Shown here piece by piece: positions 21,600 through 33,315 of a stretch of 64,000 nt of DNA. The notes below the pieces were generated by a model. It was not told where the DNA came from. It did not search any database and saw only the letters and a list, made by a program, of their open reading frames with translations. The translations under genes were made by a program, and so were the position numbers. Each line of letters begins with the position of its first letter. Within the stretch, counting starts at the first letter, position 1. Origin of the DNA: Epiperipatus broadwayi (Eukaryota; Onychophora; Udeonychophora; Euonychophora; Peripatidae); contig JAQFVV010006221.1 in NCBI GenBank assembly GCA_028023455.1, positions 8,475,011 through 8,539,010 of the forward strand, in the 5' to 3' direction.

Positions 21600-22065
21600 T
21601 TTGTTATTAATTTTTATTAGCAATTTATATGCAATTAAGTGGGGGGAACTAGAACATTCAGGCATGTGCTATTATATTAATTACCTTGCACTCACTCATT
21701 AATAGGTGTATTAAAAGCATAGGTGAATCACCTATGCTTAGAGCTTTTTATAATATAAACCTACATCTATTATCTGTGTTTAATTCAGGACTTGATTTTA
21801 TTATAAGCCTGATAATTCAAATGATAAAGCATTTGTACAAATTTAATTCTACACATCATACAAAAGAGTCAGTATCTCATTTTAAACTAACCACAACTTT
21901 GAATTATCTTAATTTTGCATATCTGTAATTAATTTTTATTAGTGATTTATATGCAATCATGTGGAGGGAAAACATAACATACAGACATATGCTCTTGGTA
22001 TTAATTGGCTTGCAATCACTCATCAATAGATATATCAAAAGCATAGGTTAATCACCTATGCTTAT
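21600..22065. repeat. Direct duplication (about 327 bp period) ending in a 23-bp palindrome
   Basis: Blocks at 21600-21745 and 21925-22065 are similar. Both end in a near-perfect palindrome: AGCATAGGTGA followed by its inverse ACCTATGCT (21716-21738 and 22041-22063, the second with one change). Confidence 0.6.
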
Positions 22066-23548
22066 ATCGCAGTGTCGTCTTTTTTCCGTTTATCAGTGCT
22101 TATGCTCCAACATTGAATTCAAAAAGTTCAGAAGAAATTGGAGTCATTTATATCAAAATAATTCAAATACCAACTTTTATTTCTGAATAGTTTAGTGAGT
22201 GTTGGCATTAGTGATAAATTATAGTCAACGTCTTTGTAAGTAATTGTATTGTGTAAGTGCTAACATTTTGTTTTGGCAAAATAATAATAAAAAACATTAC
22301 AAAAAATATAAATGCATTCACATCCAAAACAATAGTATCTTATGTACCATATTAGAGTTAGACACCAGAAAGTATAATAAGTTAATAATAAATGCATTTT
22401 TCAACTAAACATTGTTCAACAGATTGCAGATTAATATATTCCAAGGTTAAAAATATAACTGCAATAACATAGGTTCAATCACAGCCATATTAGTAAGAAA
22501 TTTGATATTCATTTATTAGACGCATCAGTTACTGAAGCTAAATTTCAATAGCTGAAAAAATACCAAAATTTTTAAATTTGGGTACACAAGCTTGATACAG
22601 TACAGAGACATAAAAATGAATCTTAAAAAGAATAGATATGAATAAGTTTGTTCTTGGATTGATTAAAATGAAAAATCTGAGCAGATTCTCTAATAATGAT
22701 TGCATTATTTGTGACTTAACTAAAATCTAACATGCTGCATCTTTTATTTGACAGAATAATACATTAAACATAGGAATTTTAAAAAAAAAACATGGATTGT
22801 GATTTGTTATCAGTAGTCACTTTAGACCTTTTGTTTTTTGATGCACTGAAAGCAATAAAAACATTAAAACTGATATTATTCATTTAAATAATGTTTCCTT
22901 ATAATTTAAACAGATAGAGATAGTATTTTGTCTATCTTTTGAATTCAGGTAACTGCTTTTAATAATGTATCCATTCTAGCAATGCATTTATATTTGGATA
23001 AAAACATCCAATTTGATGAAGTTCAAACATATCTTTTTATAATCTCAAAAGCAAAAAGTTATAGAAATTTCAATGTGTGATAATAATGTGTTAGCATAAA
23101 GTTTTTTGAAATCTTTTAGGAATATTTGACTACACAAAATTGTGATTCTCATTTTAAAGATGTTTTATTATTATAATCTATAAAAATAATTATAATTATA
23201 AATTTATTAAATGCACACTGATTACGTAAGTAATATTTACCGAAGCTGTAACCTCGAGAATTATAATGAAATATCAATATCATCTAATATACTACAAGTA
23301 TTTATAAAAATCATATTGAACAGTGTGTCCTGCCATAGATGAATGAATTACCAGAGAATGAAAAGGTCTACAAACATGCTTTTTATTGCCAAGAAAATTC
23401 AAAAAATGTCGAGAGCCAAATGCCATTTTCAAATAGCTTTTTATTAATTTGGATTAAGATATTTGAATATATTTGTAGAAATGTTACAAATTAGATGATT
23501 ATTCATTAAAATTTGTTTATAATGTATAGTTTTTATATAACAGTCTTA
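22066..23548. other. AT-rich interval, nothing recognised
   Basis: No coding or family repeat recognised. Confidence 0.5.
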
Positions 23549-24062
23549 CAAATAAATGAAGTCAGATGTCACATGATCTAATTTAAACAAGCTTGTATTA
23601 AAATGTTTTATAAAGAGCTCACAAATAAGCTCTTAACAAACTTTGCAGAATATCCTCAACCCTAGACTGGTTTCTGCTACTGGCTTCATCAGTGAGGTGC
23701 CAGGATATTCAAGCATTAGACTAAAAATACTAGGACAAGCCCAGCACTTTATCTAATGGATAACTATTAAGTATAAAATCTGAAATTTTTAGACATTCAT
23801 ATGTCTTCCAATCCAACTATCTAACTTAAATAGCCATATGAGACTGAACTAAGTTTAGATACACCATATATTAATAGCTTTAGCAATATGAAATAGCCAA
23901 AGCCTTAATAGCAAAAAATAAAATTACAAATAAATCAAGTCAGATGTCACATGACCTAATTTAAACTAGCTTGCATTACAAATGTTAGCAGAAACAAGTC
24001 TTGGATTGAGGATATTCTGCAAAGCTTGTTAAGAGCTTATTTGCGAGCTCTTTATAAAACAT
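23549..24062. repeat. Family C fold-back with hammerhead-like core
   Basis: Direct copies of TACAAATAAAT(G/C)AAGTCAGAT... lie at 23549-23602 and 23925-23978. Inside these are inverted arms of about 75 bp (23605-23680 and 23985-24060). On the minus strand 23650-23705 reads TATCCT, GGCA, CCTCA, CTGATGA, short stem II, GAAAC-CA-GTC, TAGGG, TTG, AGGATA. The outer TATCCT/AGGATA pairing supports a stem I with an internal loop. Stem II is only two pairs. TCACATGA(T/C)C is shared with family A ends. Confidence 0.55.
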
Positions 24063-24119
24063 ATATAATAGTACAAAATGAAATGTTATTATTAAATGTG
24101 GAAATTCTGGGGCAATTGA

Positions 24120-24640
24120 AATAAAAACAGTTATGCCAGTGATCCTTGGAATAGGTTATAAATGGTTTCATGAAGCAGGCATCAAGATATGGCACAGGTT
24201 TAATGGTAAAGTTTTAAAGGCAAAAATAAAAAAAAACTTCTTAGCTTTTAGATTCACATTATTCTGATGATTGCACTAACCTTGCCAGTGCAAACAAATG
24301 ACAGAATATTTTGAATGTAATTTGCAAAAACATTGATTTAGTAATACTTGATGTTCAAATAGATTCTATACTTTATCATCTAATGATAGAAAAAAGTCTG
24401 CAACTTTTAGCATGTATGATATTCATCGTGTGAAATATGAACCATTTAAAAGTCTTGGTATCTTATTAGTGAAGATGTCAGCATCAAAGTACTTCTATTT
24501 GCTGATACTGCATTTAACAAGTTAAAGACACTTTATTTCATGAATGATATAATTATTTCAACTATACTAAAAGGCTATTGTTCTAAAAACTTTATTATAT
24601 GGAACAATAGAAAAATTCTAATTCACAATATATTTAATAT
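24120..24640 (+). pseudogene. LINE reverse transcriptase relic (palm and thumb region)
   Basis: Plus-strand frames give AGIKIWHRFNGKVL, then YSDDCTNLASANK (equivalent to the catalytic YADD box followed by a stop), then KYEPFKSLG and, after a frameshift, YLISEDVSIKVLLFADTAFN followed by KLKTL. This order (G-I-R-dGklf, ADDcal, FkYLG-I-eDgs, AFnKLk) is typical of non-LTR RTs, where motif C binds the metal ions. Several frameshifts and stops show it is dead. It differs in sequence from the RTE at 31987-35282. The clade is not assigned. Confidence 0.6.
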
Positions 24641-24989
24641 TCTAAACATCTGATGGTGAAATTATAAATCCTAGTGATTCTATTGACTCTATTCTTGCAA
24701 CAACACATTGTTATTGGATTAGATTTGTGATTTAAATAAATTGTAAAAGATATTCTAAATAGATACACATATTATAATGAACTTGGACATTGACATTAAA
24801 AAGTCATTAATGACTAATGATTGGGGAACATGGCTCAGAATAAAAAATAATGAAAGCTGTAGTTCAGGAAAGTATTGCATTCATTTTTTAGAAGAAAAAA
24901 TTATATAGAAAATGTTAAAGACAACATTAAGTAGTAATATTTCAGTAGTTTAATTTTCACTATACCATTATTACACAGGGTACCAATCC
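24641..24989. other. AT-rich interval, nothing recognised
   Basis: May hold the degraded 3' end of the RT relic (an LNIF-like remnant), but this is not supported enough to call. Confidence 0.4.
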
Positions 24990-25450
24990 CTATCTTGTGT
25001 GAGAGTGGTGTAGTAAAAATTACACTACAAAAATGTTATTCGTTAACTGGATAATCTCTAGTCTAATGAATGATTAATAAAAATTATTAATATACTTTCA
25101 TGAAGTGGTTTGTGTCAAATTTGTGAGGGTATTAAAGTTTGACACGTATTAATTAAAATTTAGTAATTGGATATCTATATATACTGAACAATGACAAAGA
25201 TATGTGTAAGAGATTGTGATCTGGCCAACTGATGAGTACTGATACAGTGTAAAATATGCATCTCGGAGATCATAAATCTTTTCCATATCTTTGGTCATAT
25301 GATTATGACTATACTCCACCATAAGGTGTTAAACGTGAATAAAAACTGTACCTTGTGTGAGGGTGGTGTAGTAAAAATTACACGACAGAAATATTATTCA
25401 TTAAGTGGATAATCTCTAGTCTAATGAATAACCAATAAAAATTATTAACA
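24990..25450. repeat. Direct duplication, about 360 bp period
   Basis: CTTGTGTGAGAGTGGTGTAG... at 24993-25090 and CTTGTGTGAGGGTGGTGTAG... at 25353-25445 are about 90% similar over about 95 bp. Confidence 0.65.
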
Positions 25451-25460
25451 TCATGTAATA

Positions 25461-26019
25461 TCTAATAAACAAAATAATGATTCAAGATGCATTTTTGAAA
25501 TTACTGATTGATTTGTGTAGTCACCACAAGTATCCACAATTAATTTTTATTTCTTTATTTTTTTTTTTTGTTTCTATTTTTGGAGTTATAATGACCCCCT
25601 TTTTTATGACTATCAGTTAATGACATGTAAACATTCAAGTATTTTTTACTGAATGATTGGCAGTACTCTTTGGAGATAAATCTTATTTCATATACAAATA
25701 TGAACACATTTATTTGTATAATAAAACATTAAATGATTTTAAACCTATACAGTGAAACTATAATTTTAATAATAAAAAGTTTAGTATTTGATAAACTGGA
25801 TGTGGAACAACTTTTTTTATTGTTTTGATTCCCAGTAAAATATGGGTATCATGACTTCTATGAACAATAAATCTGTTCAAATGTAAGAAAAAATATAATT
25901 TATGTGGAAAATAGGGGCGGTACAGAAATTTTGTCATCCACTTATAAACAGCTTAAGTTCCAAATAGACATAATTTTCTTTTGCATTAAATTTATTTTAA
26001 TAAAAAATAATATTACCAC
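25461..26019. other. AT-rich interval, nothing recognised
   Basis: No supported feature. Confidence 0.5.
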
Positions 26020-26137
26020 AAAAAGGCAATATTAAAACAGGCAAAACTCTCTATACATATTACCACTCAGGGCAAGCCAGAGTAATCAATGGATGCCAGA
26101 AGGCTTGTGCATAAAATCCCCATCTAGTGCCTAGTCA

Positions 26138-26195
26138 TACAATATCCCCAGACTAGTTTCTGGCTTGTGGCCTTCATCAGTGAGGAGCCATGGAT
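26138..26195 (-). ncRNA. Hammerhead ribozyme motif, A4 left arm
   Basis: Minus strand: CCTCA-CTGATGA, GGC-loop-GCC with the A-A base mismatch, GAAAC-TA-GTC, TGGGG. CTGATGA maps to 26174-26180. Core intact. Confidence 0.6.
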
Positions 26196-26220
26196 CTGAG
26201 AGCACTGCATCTAGATGTAA

Positions 26221-26273
26221 GGATCTTCACTGATGAAGGCCACAAGCCAGAAACTAGTCTGGGGATATTGGAT
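26221..26273 (+). ncRNA. Hammerhead ribozyme motif, A4 right arm
   Basis: CTTCA-CTGATGA (26230-26236), GGC-loop-GCC, GAAA (26250-26253), CTAGTC, TGGGG. Predicted cleavage 26259/26260. The outer part of stem I is lost at the hairpin centre. Confidence 0.6.
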
Positions 26274-26399
26274 GAGTAGGCACTAGATAGGGATTTTATG
26301 CACAAGCCTTCTGGCATCCATTGATTACTCTGGCTTGCACTGAGTGGCAATATGTATAGAGAGTTTTGCCTGTTTTATTGGCTTAAAAAGGCAATATTA

Positions 26400-27439
26400 T
26401 ATAGAAATATGTATGTTTAATTTTGTATTCACTTCTTTGAATTTTTTTATTGCTTCCAATAAGAGAGTTACACAATTAACTATAAGTAATCTTGAGATAG
26501 AAGAATAAGCAGATAAATTTTGCTTTGTGTCAGTTTGTTCTTATAATCTGAATTCCAAGATATAGGCTCTAGTAATAAATAATCACATATGAATTATTAA
26601 AATTAAAATATTTTAATTAACATATTTTTTTAATCCAAAAGTAATTTCTAAAATATATTTTTAATATTATTAATACAGCCGTTATTGATATTTTCGTATC
26701 CAAAAACATAAAGTATGACAGATACATTTGTCATTCTTTAAATATTATTAGAACAACAATAGCAAATTTATTCAAAAATTTTGTGTCATTTCTTCATTTT
26801 TAGAATAATTTGTAAGTTATATTGATTTCGAAGTACTTTTCTAATATGGCTAAAAGTTGTATAATTGTTGCAACAACAACTTAAGTCTATTCATGATCTT
26901 TGTATCTTCTGAAGCTTAGTTACTTATGTTCAGATATGTATCATCAATTAAGATGTTAATAAAAAAAAGAAGAAAAAGTGAACTGAAGTTAGAAGAATGG
27001 TAGTAAACAAAAATAAACCAAAGTTGTTAGTTAATTTTATCTTACAAATTAAATGATTCAAAACTTCAGAATTAATCTCTTGTCCATGGAAAAGTGCAAT
27101 ATTATTCTCATGTTTTGGGATTTATTTGCATGGACTGCACAAATTGTTGAAGTAACTTGGAGAAAAAAGTGCTATATAGAAACATGGTTTGAACCATGGA
27201 TTATATTATCCCCCAAACAATATATAGCTTAATGAATACTTACAGAGTAGTTAGTGAAACAAAAGTTTAACCTAATATAACCTCCAAATCAGTACCATTA
27301 TCATATTTAAAAAAAAAATATAGTCCAACTGATAAGATTGCTTTTCACAATTATTAAAAGTAACACAAAGATGATTTACCTGCATCTAGAGTGTTTAGAT
27401 AAATGATGAATGTAATCTCATCATTCGCATACTCCATCT
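26400..27439. other. AT-rich interval, nothing recognised
   Basis: No coding or family repeat recognised. Confidence 0.5.
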
Positions 27440-27540
27440 TGCATTGGTGGTCGAGAGGTCAGCGCGACTGCCTTGCACTTGCAGGCAGTTATCCGGATTG
27501 CGGGTTCGCGTCCTGGCCGATGCTATGACACTTAAAAAAA
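27440..27540 (+). mobile_element. tRNA-derived short SINE, copy S3 (type 1 body)
   Basis: A box TGGTCGAGAGG, B box GGGTTCGCGTC, 3' end GATGCTATGACA followed by A-rich sequence. The TSD is not evident, so it is probably an older copy. Overlapping open frames on both strands here are artefacts of the SINE. Confidence 0.65.
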
Positions 27541-27899
27541 TAAACCCACAACAAAATAAATTTACTGCAGAAGTCATTCTCACAAAATTTTTGAGGGGTA
27601 AATGGGATGGAGCCACAATCCTTCACAAAGTTCAGTAGTTTGTCTGGATGAGCATTGATTTTTAACCACTAATGCCTCCAAGAGTTCTATTCTCTCAGTT
27701 TTAGTTAATGCAGTCATCATGCTTGAGTCTGTTTAATCAAATACCATTCATTTTAATTTCTTTAAACTCAGATTAATTTAAAAAAAAAAAAACGTAGAAA
27801 ACTTAATAATAACTTTTTAAAAGATACTCCTTACAAACTTTTTATTTAGTTTTATCCGTAAAAAATATATATGTTGATGCATTTATATTTCTGTACTAA
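27541..27899. other. AT-rich interval, nothing recognised
   Basis: No supported feature. Confidence 0.45.
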
Positions 27900-28110
27900 C
27901 TGAAACACACAGGCTTATTATATACCTGTGTTTATATATGTAATATATAGGGTATATGAGCACAGATTTTCACACGACCCACCACTCTCCACTCCATATC
28001 ATAACACTGATACACTTGAACACATATATGTTGAAAAGATAAATAATCACCAATATACGTATTTCATGCTAAACCAGCAATCATCAGTTGGTCCAGATTA
28101 TCAAGGGAAA
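27900..28110. mobile_element. Family B copy B4 (partial unit)
   Basis: Starts AACTGAAACACACAGG with the ACAGGCTTATTATATACCTGT hairpin and runs through the GCACAGATTTTCACAC block to the hammerhead. The rest of the unit is missing. Confidence 0.65.
28043..28101 (-). ncRNA. Hammerhead ribozyme motif, B4
   Basis: Minus strand: ATAATC, TGG bulge, ACCAA, CTGATGA, T-T plus TGC/GCA stem II, GAAA, ATACGTAT (self-complementary), A, TTGGT, GATTAT. All core residues are intact. Predicted cleavage 28053/28054. Confidence 0.7.
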
Positions 28111-29128
28111 GCAATAATACATGGATTTCTGATATATAACATTTAAATTCCAAGACTAATACAATTGTATCATATATTTTTAAAAAAATTATAAATAATT
28201 TAAATCTATAAATGGATAGTTATACACCCCAAAATTATTCAGAGTAAAAATTCAGTTCTCTGAATAAAAATGATTTAAAATTCAAGCTAGTAAATTTTTA
28301 TTCTTTATTCTTAAGATTTTAAAATATTTCATTTGCTCCTTCTTAACTTAATAAAAGGTGATTAATTCTAGATTGAAATATAGACCCAATCAATATTCTC
28401 ATCATAGTCATTTATAAGATTTTTAGCTTGATTTATGTATTTATATTCTCTAATCTAGTGGGTATTTGAAACCCTTTGAGAAATCACACAATTGCATTTT
28501 TTAAACAGTCACTGAAATATAAAATTATGCTCAAATTTAAAATTTACTCAAAATATTTTCCATGTTATAAGATATATTATTTATTACACTTTTTATAATT
28601 TCTATATTTTAAAATTAACAAGAAATATATGAAAACATCAAATCCATCAGTTTTTTTATTCATTAATTGGAGGGGGGGGGGCTAAAAGTGTGAATATTTT
28701 TAGTAATAAAAATATTAAACTATAAATACACAAATCTCTAATATATGTTTTTTCCACATACTTAAAAATTATGTCTTCTAATAGAATCACCACATCTCTT
28801 GTCATCATTCTCTTCTACTCCAATACCTCTTAGCTTTCGTATTTTTACTTTTTATATTTTCATTTATGGCATCTATATTATAATCCCTCATTTATCTAAA
28901 ATGCTACTTACTTTAATACTATGTATGATATTCAAATTATTTAAAGTGTTTTTTTTTTTTTTTTTTTTGCATATGATGCATTACGCCTTTCTTCAACCCA
29001 AATTGTTTTAATTTCCACTTTAACTGATGCAGTTTTCTTTACACTGTCATTTAAAAGTGTATTTTGGTGACCCATAATTTGTCTCCATTTTTTTTTTTAC
29101 ATTATATTCAGTACAAGAATCCTAATAT
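28111..29128. other. AT-rich interval, nothing recognised
   Basis: Homopolymer tracts (G8 near 28672, T18 near 28950) and AT-rich DNA. Confidence 0.5.
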
Positions 29129-29140
29129 ATAGAGCCAATT

Positions 29141-29241
29141 TTTTTTTTCATATGTCAAATGCGTTGACCGTGAAGCAAACCCGGGCCAGCTGCTTGGAAG
29201 GCAGCTATGCTAACCACTAAGCCACCAATGCTTGTTAAAAA
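29141..29241 (-). mobile_element. tRNA-derived short SINE, copy S4 (type 2, tRNA-Glu-like body)
   Basis: Minus strand: GGTGGCTTAGTGG A box, anticodon stem AGCTGC/GCAGCT around the loop CTTCCAA, B-box region GGGTTTGCTTC, acceptor-like TCAACGC, then ATTTGACATATG and poly(A). It has a 12-bp TSD atagagcc(a/g)att at 29129-29140 and 29242-29253, 11 of 12 identical. Confidence 0.75.
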
Positions 29242-29253
29242 ATAGAGCCGATT

Positions 29254-29439
29254 TACATGCAAATATTAAAAACCATACTTTATATAATAATGTGAAACTT
29301 TATCTTAAAAGAATTTCAGCTTTTAGCTCAACTATAAAATAAAAATATAGATCACGTGTTTAATTTTAATAATATTTGTATTTTAAAATATATATTTATT
29401 GACATAATAAAATTGTACAGATGAATAATAAATACACTT
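29254..29439. other. AT-rich interval, nothing recognised
   Basis: May hold the 3' UTR of the LINE-T fragment to the right. Confidence 0.35.
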
Positions 29440-30160
29440 TGTTAATGTTGGCTCATCCATTGCTGGCACTGGCTTTTTCCATCAAGACTGGCTTGATAAT
29501 GTGGAAGTCCTAGGTCTGGTAGATGTATGGCAGAGCCATCTCTGCACTAGCAGGTTGATGTATAAGTAGATAGCATTCCATTTTGTTGGTATTGACCACC
29601 CCTTTTGAGGTTGGCCCAATAATGCTAATGTATCAGCTGGAATACATGTAGTGTGAAATCAATGCCTCTCTAGTAGAATCCGGCATGTTGCATCATAGAC
29701 TACTTCATTTACGATATATTACGATGTGGATATATCAGGTCCAAAATTCATCTAGAGTCTGTGGGCCATACTAGTAGGCTCCATGTATTCATAAATAAGA
29801 ATCTAGAGGATAATATCTTGTCCTTGTTCTGAAGAACTTTGAGCTTGTCGAAAAATATAGCATTGGGATCTGGTGTTGGTTATGTGAACTTTGTCCTGCA
29901 TCTTGTGTACCAAAAGCGTATGTCAGGAAGATAGATAACCTGATAACTGTAAAGTCACCAGAGAAGAGACAACCCCTGATGTCCAGGATTTTATCCACTG
30001 CTATAATGCAGTGTTGAGAGATAACACTTCTAATACTGTTATAGCCTGGACATATATTTACCAGATGATTAAAGGTCTCCTCTCCTCTAGAGCAGGCATG
30101 ACAAATTGGGTCTATTTTATTTAGCAACTGCTTGAAGTGTAGTAAATACAACATTAAAAA
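29440..30160 (-). pseudogene. LINE-T copy 3, 3' end of ORF2 (5'-truncated)
   Basis: The minus-strand frame 29789-30211 includes DPICHACSRGEETFNHLVNI followed by CPGYNS, a C-X-X-C...ET-X2-H-X4-C zinc motif found after the RT in several LINE clades. Further on it has VIRLSIFLTYAFG. The same two blocks occur in order in the LINE at 51908-56395 (QLCSTAEETITHLLHDCPFF and TIRTSIFLTFAVWLTRCKY). The RT and endonuclease are missing, as is usual for 5'-truncated copies. The downstream 3' UTR reaches roughly 29440. Confidence 0.65.
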
Positions 30161-31138
30161 AACAAGATATATTGATAATTTAAGTAACAACATTAAACAA
30201 TAATCCAACAATGTACAAATAAGTCAACATTGGAACTTTGAGAATAGTTTGATCTCTAGGATTTAAATTATTATATTATTGCCATGAATATGATATGAAA
30301 ATGTTAAAAGCATTTTATTTTGCTTATTTCATAAAATTAAGTTAAAAAATCTCATTATACTTCATTCTTATGTACTCTCTGCAATATTTAGTAAATGTTA
30401 CTTGTTGCAAAAAAAAAAAAAAAAACCTTTTGTGAAAAAGACACTATGTACATATTTAAAGATTAAATAAAGATGGCAATCTTTAATTGTGATTTTGTTA
30501 AAAGAACAATCTTATGGGTAAACAGAAGACTATATATTCATGTTTAGCTACTCTAACTAATGTATCACTGTACACAAATCCCAGGTTGTAAAATTAAAAT
30601 ATAATAAGAATAAATGAATATAAATAGTATTAAAGTTAGTTATATATAAAATGCTGAAATAAATAGCATAAAAAAACTATGTAAATGTATTTTTCATAGG
30701 GATTAGGAAAATTGGGAGGAAAATAACACAAAGACAATAGTAAAACTTTAGTAAACAAAATCTTCATAAAAACAACGAAAATAAATGTTTGCATGAAAGA
30801 TAAAAGTATCTGGAAGGGATATATTCTTTGCTTAAAAACAAAAAAAAAAAATGTTTCTCAATTATTTATTTAAAACATAAATTATTAAAATAAAATAATA
30901 TATATAAACCAATAAAGTAAACTTATTTTTAAAAATAACATAGATTTCAAGTGAATTATTTTATAAAAATATAGATCTAGATTTAATATGTCATCTTTTT
31001 CTTAGAATTGATATATTAACCACCTATACTGTTTTCAAAATGAACCTGTTTATAATGGACAAACATTTTCAAATAAAATTTTCGATTATCAATGATTTGA
31101 AATGGCATCAAAAACTTTTTCACCAGATTCTATTATCT
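30161..31138. other. AT-rich interval, nothing recognised
   Basis: Long poly(A) at 30409-30425; otherwise unremarkable. Confidence 0.5.
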
Positions 31139-31150
31139 CTACATTTATAT

Positions 31151-31265
31151 ATATATATTTTCTCATATGTCATAGCATCGGCCAGGACGTGAACCCACAA
31201 CCGTCTGCAACCAACCATTTACTTGCAAGGCAGCCGCGATGACCTCTCGGCTAACAAACGCTTGA
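31151..31265 (-). mobile_element. tRNA-derived short SINE, copy S5 (type 1 body)
   Basis: Minus strand leader GTCAAGCGTTTGTTAGCC, A box TAGCCGAGAGG, B box GGGTTCACGTC, 3' end GATGCTATGACATATG. It has a perfect 12-bp TSD ctacatttatat at 31139-31150 and 31266-31277. Confidence 0.8.
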
Positions 31266-31277
31266 CTACATTTATAT

Positions 31278-31974
31278 TTTAGTCTTTAAAATAATGTTTT
31301 ACACATTTAATGGCACTGTTAAAAGAATGCTATCAGAAACATAACCTACAAGATAGTTTATCATATATGAGTACTGAGGCATGCCATAAATATTAGTATA
31401 ATATTTCATATTAATTTTTAAATATTTTAATATTTAATAAAAATATTAGCATAACTATGCATAAAGTAATTAATCACTCACATATAATATAGATTGTTTT
31501 CAATAATAGTATTATGCATTAGCTTTCACGTACACTAAAGAGCTTTTTATTTTGATTTCTTTTTTTTTTTCTACTAACGATATTACCACCTACATGAAAG
31601 TACATTTAATAACTACAAAACATGAGCACATATTCATTAATATTTTCTATATAATATATATTTTAATTTCTGGTACAATAATACTCATTATATCAATATT
31701 AGAACAATGCACGGATCACACAAGTGCTTTCTGCTAAGTTTTTTGCATTCTTCTCCTATATATGCTCTAATAAATTTTTCAATAATAATATATAAAATTC
31801 ACAATAGACTTCATGCATTTAAATTTACTAAACATAATCTAAATTATTGGGAAAATTATAACTTCCCAAGGAAATTAAATCATGTTGCTTACAAGTTTGG
31901 CTCAAGTAAACAAATTTGGATATTATTCAGTAAAAAACATTCTAAGATGTTGATTGTTAAAAATAAAAGAAGAT
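31278..31974. other. AT-rich interval, nothing recognised
   Basis: Two short overlapping open frames (31552-31982) have no recognisable motif. Confidence 0.45.
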
Positions 31975-32313
31975 ATAGGTGAGTTGGGCTGCAGAAAGGA
32001 GTTTGCTATTAACTGAAAGGAGACCCTTTGATTCCTCTTGGAGGCCTTAAAGGAACCGAGCAGGGCAAATTCCTAATGTCTCACTCCATACGTTCTTGTC
32101 ATTGCAGCTGTTATTACTATGTGATTATTCATATAGTACACGAACATGGATGGGCTGCTCACCAACATGCATTAGCCAGTGTGGTGAGTTTATTGGCTTT
32201 TTACCTCTGAGTTTAAGATCAAGAAACACCATGGTCTTTCTTCTCAGTGCCTGATAAGGCAGAATGAATGTTTGTGTAAATGATAAATATTTTTCCAATA
32301 CATATATACAATT

Positions 32314-33315
32314 ATGACAGACAAAAATAAAGCATGGCCCTTATTCCCAGGAGGCTGTAAAGTCACCAACCAAGGCAGCGGTTGGTGGCCGAAGGTGGAG
32401 GGTGCTAAGAATTCCCTGATTGTGTACCCAGGCTGCCATTTGATGATGACTTTTTATTTAGATACTTATAACTGCAGATCACTTTCAAGTGAAGGAAGAT
32501 TGCAAGAATTAGAAGAAGAATTGTCTTATATTAAATGGGACATTTAAGTTAGAAGAAAAGGTGAAGAAACAATTGATTTAAAAAGTGGACATATACTCTA
32601 TCATAAAGGCACACATATTGGAAATACAAGTGGAGTAGGATTCATTATAAATAAAAAGTGGAATAACAATATTGTGGAGATTGATGGTGTATCGGGCAGA
32701 GTTGCAAGATTAGTTATACAACTTAATAGCAGATACCAAATGCAGATAATTCAGGTTTATGCCCTAACAAGTTCTCATAGTGATGAAGTAGTAGAAGATT
32801 TTTATATGGATGTACAAAAGGCTTTTGATCAGAGTAAACAACATTTTAAAATTGTTATGGGAGACTTTAATGCTAGAATTGGTAGACAAATGAAAGATGA
32901 AATTGCTGTAGGTAATTTTGGTTATGGTAATAGAAATGAGAGAGGACATAGACTTGTGGAGTTTGCAGAAAAAGAAAAACTTTATATTATGAATTCATTT
33001 TTTGAGAAAAATGTTAAAAGGAAATGGACATGGAAGCATCCAAATGAAGGTACAGCAGAATTGGATTATATTTTGACTAACAGGAAATACATATTTCAAA
33101 ATTGTAATGTTCTTAATAAATTTAACACAGGAAGTGATCATCGATTAGTAAGGTGTAAGTTACGTGTTAATAAGTTACGTGTTAATGTAAAACTAGAGAG
33201 ACAAAAATTATTGAGAAAAACAATATTTACAGTTGATATTCCTAATCTTCAGAAACATTCTAATGAATTTAAATTAGAACTTACAAATAGGTTTCAGAGT
33301 GTTAGGAGATTTTGA
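32314..33315 (+). pseudogene. RTE-1 AP-endonuclease domain, one internal stop
   Basis: One frame with a single stop at 32545-32547. It opens with TYNCRSLSSEGRLQELEEEL and then YIKWDI, where the stop and a small deletion replace the metal-binding E-V motif region. It continues VRRKGEETIDL, IIQVYALTSSH, MGDFNARIG, RKWTWKHPN, ELDYILTNR and SDHRLV. GDFNA and SDH are the catalytic motifs of the APE fold that nicks target DNA. It strongly resembles endonuclease segments of RTE elements, often annotated in genomes as craniofacial development protein 2-like. The frame ends at 33315 by frameshift. Confidence 0.85.

Larger units (their letters stand above)
26035..26384. mobile_element. Family A element A4, palindromic (inverted-dimer) copy
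   Basis: Two arms, 26035-26220 and 26225-26377, are inverted copies. Both arms carry the private variant TCTATACATATT (inverse AATATGTATAGA) in place of the family CCATACAGTAGTG, so one arm was copied from the other. A perfect 15-bp TSD, aaaaaggcaatatta, lies at 26020-26034 and 26385-26399. Two hammerheads face each other in the hairpin. Confidence 0.75.

Noticed and set aside
27395-27638. Overlapping short frames on both strands
   Set aside because: They lie on a tRNA-derived SINE (S3).
31707-31982. 91-codon plus-strand open frame
   Set aside because: No recognisable motif, AT-rich composition and no supporting context.
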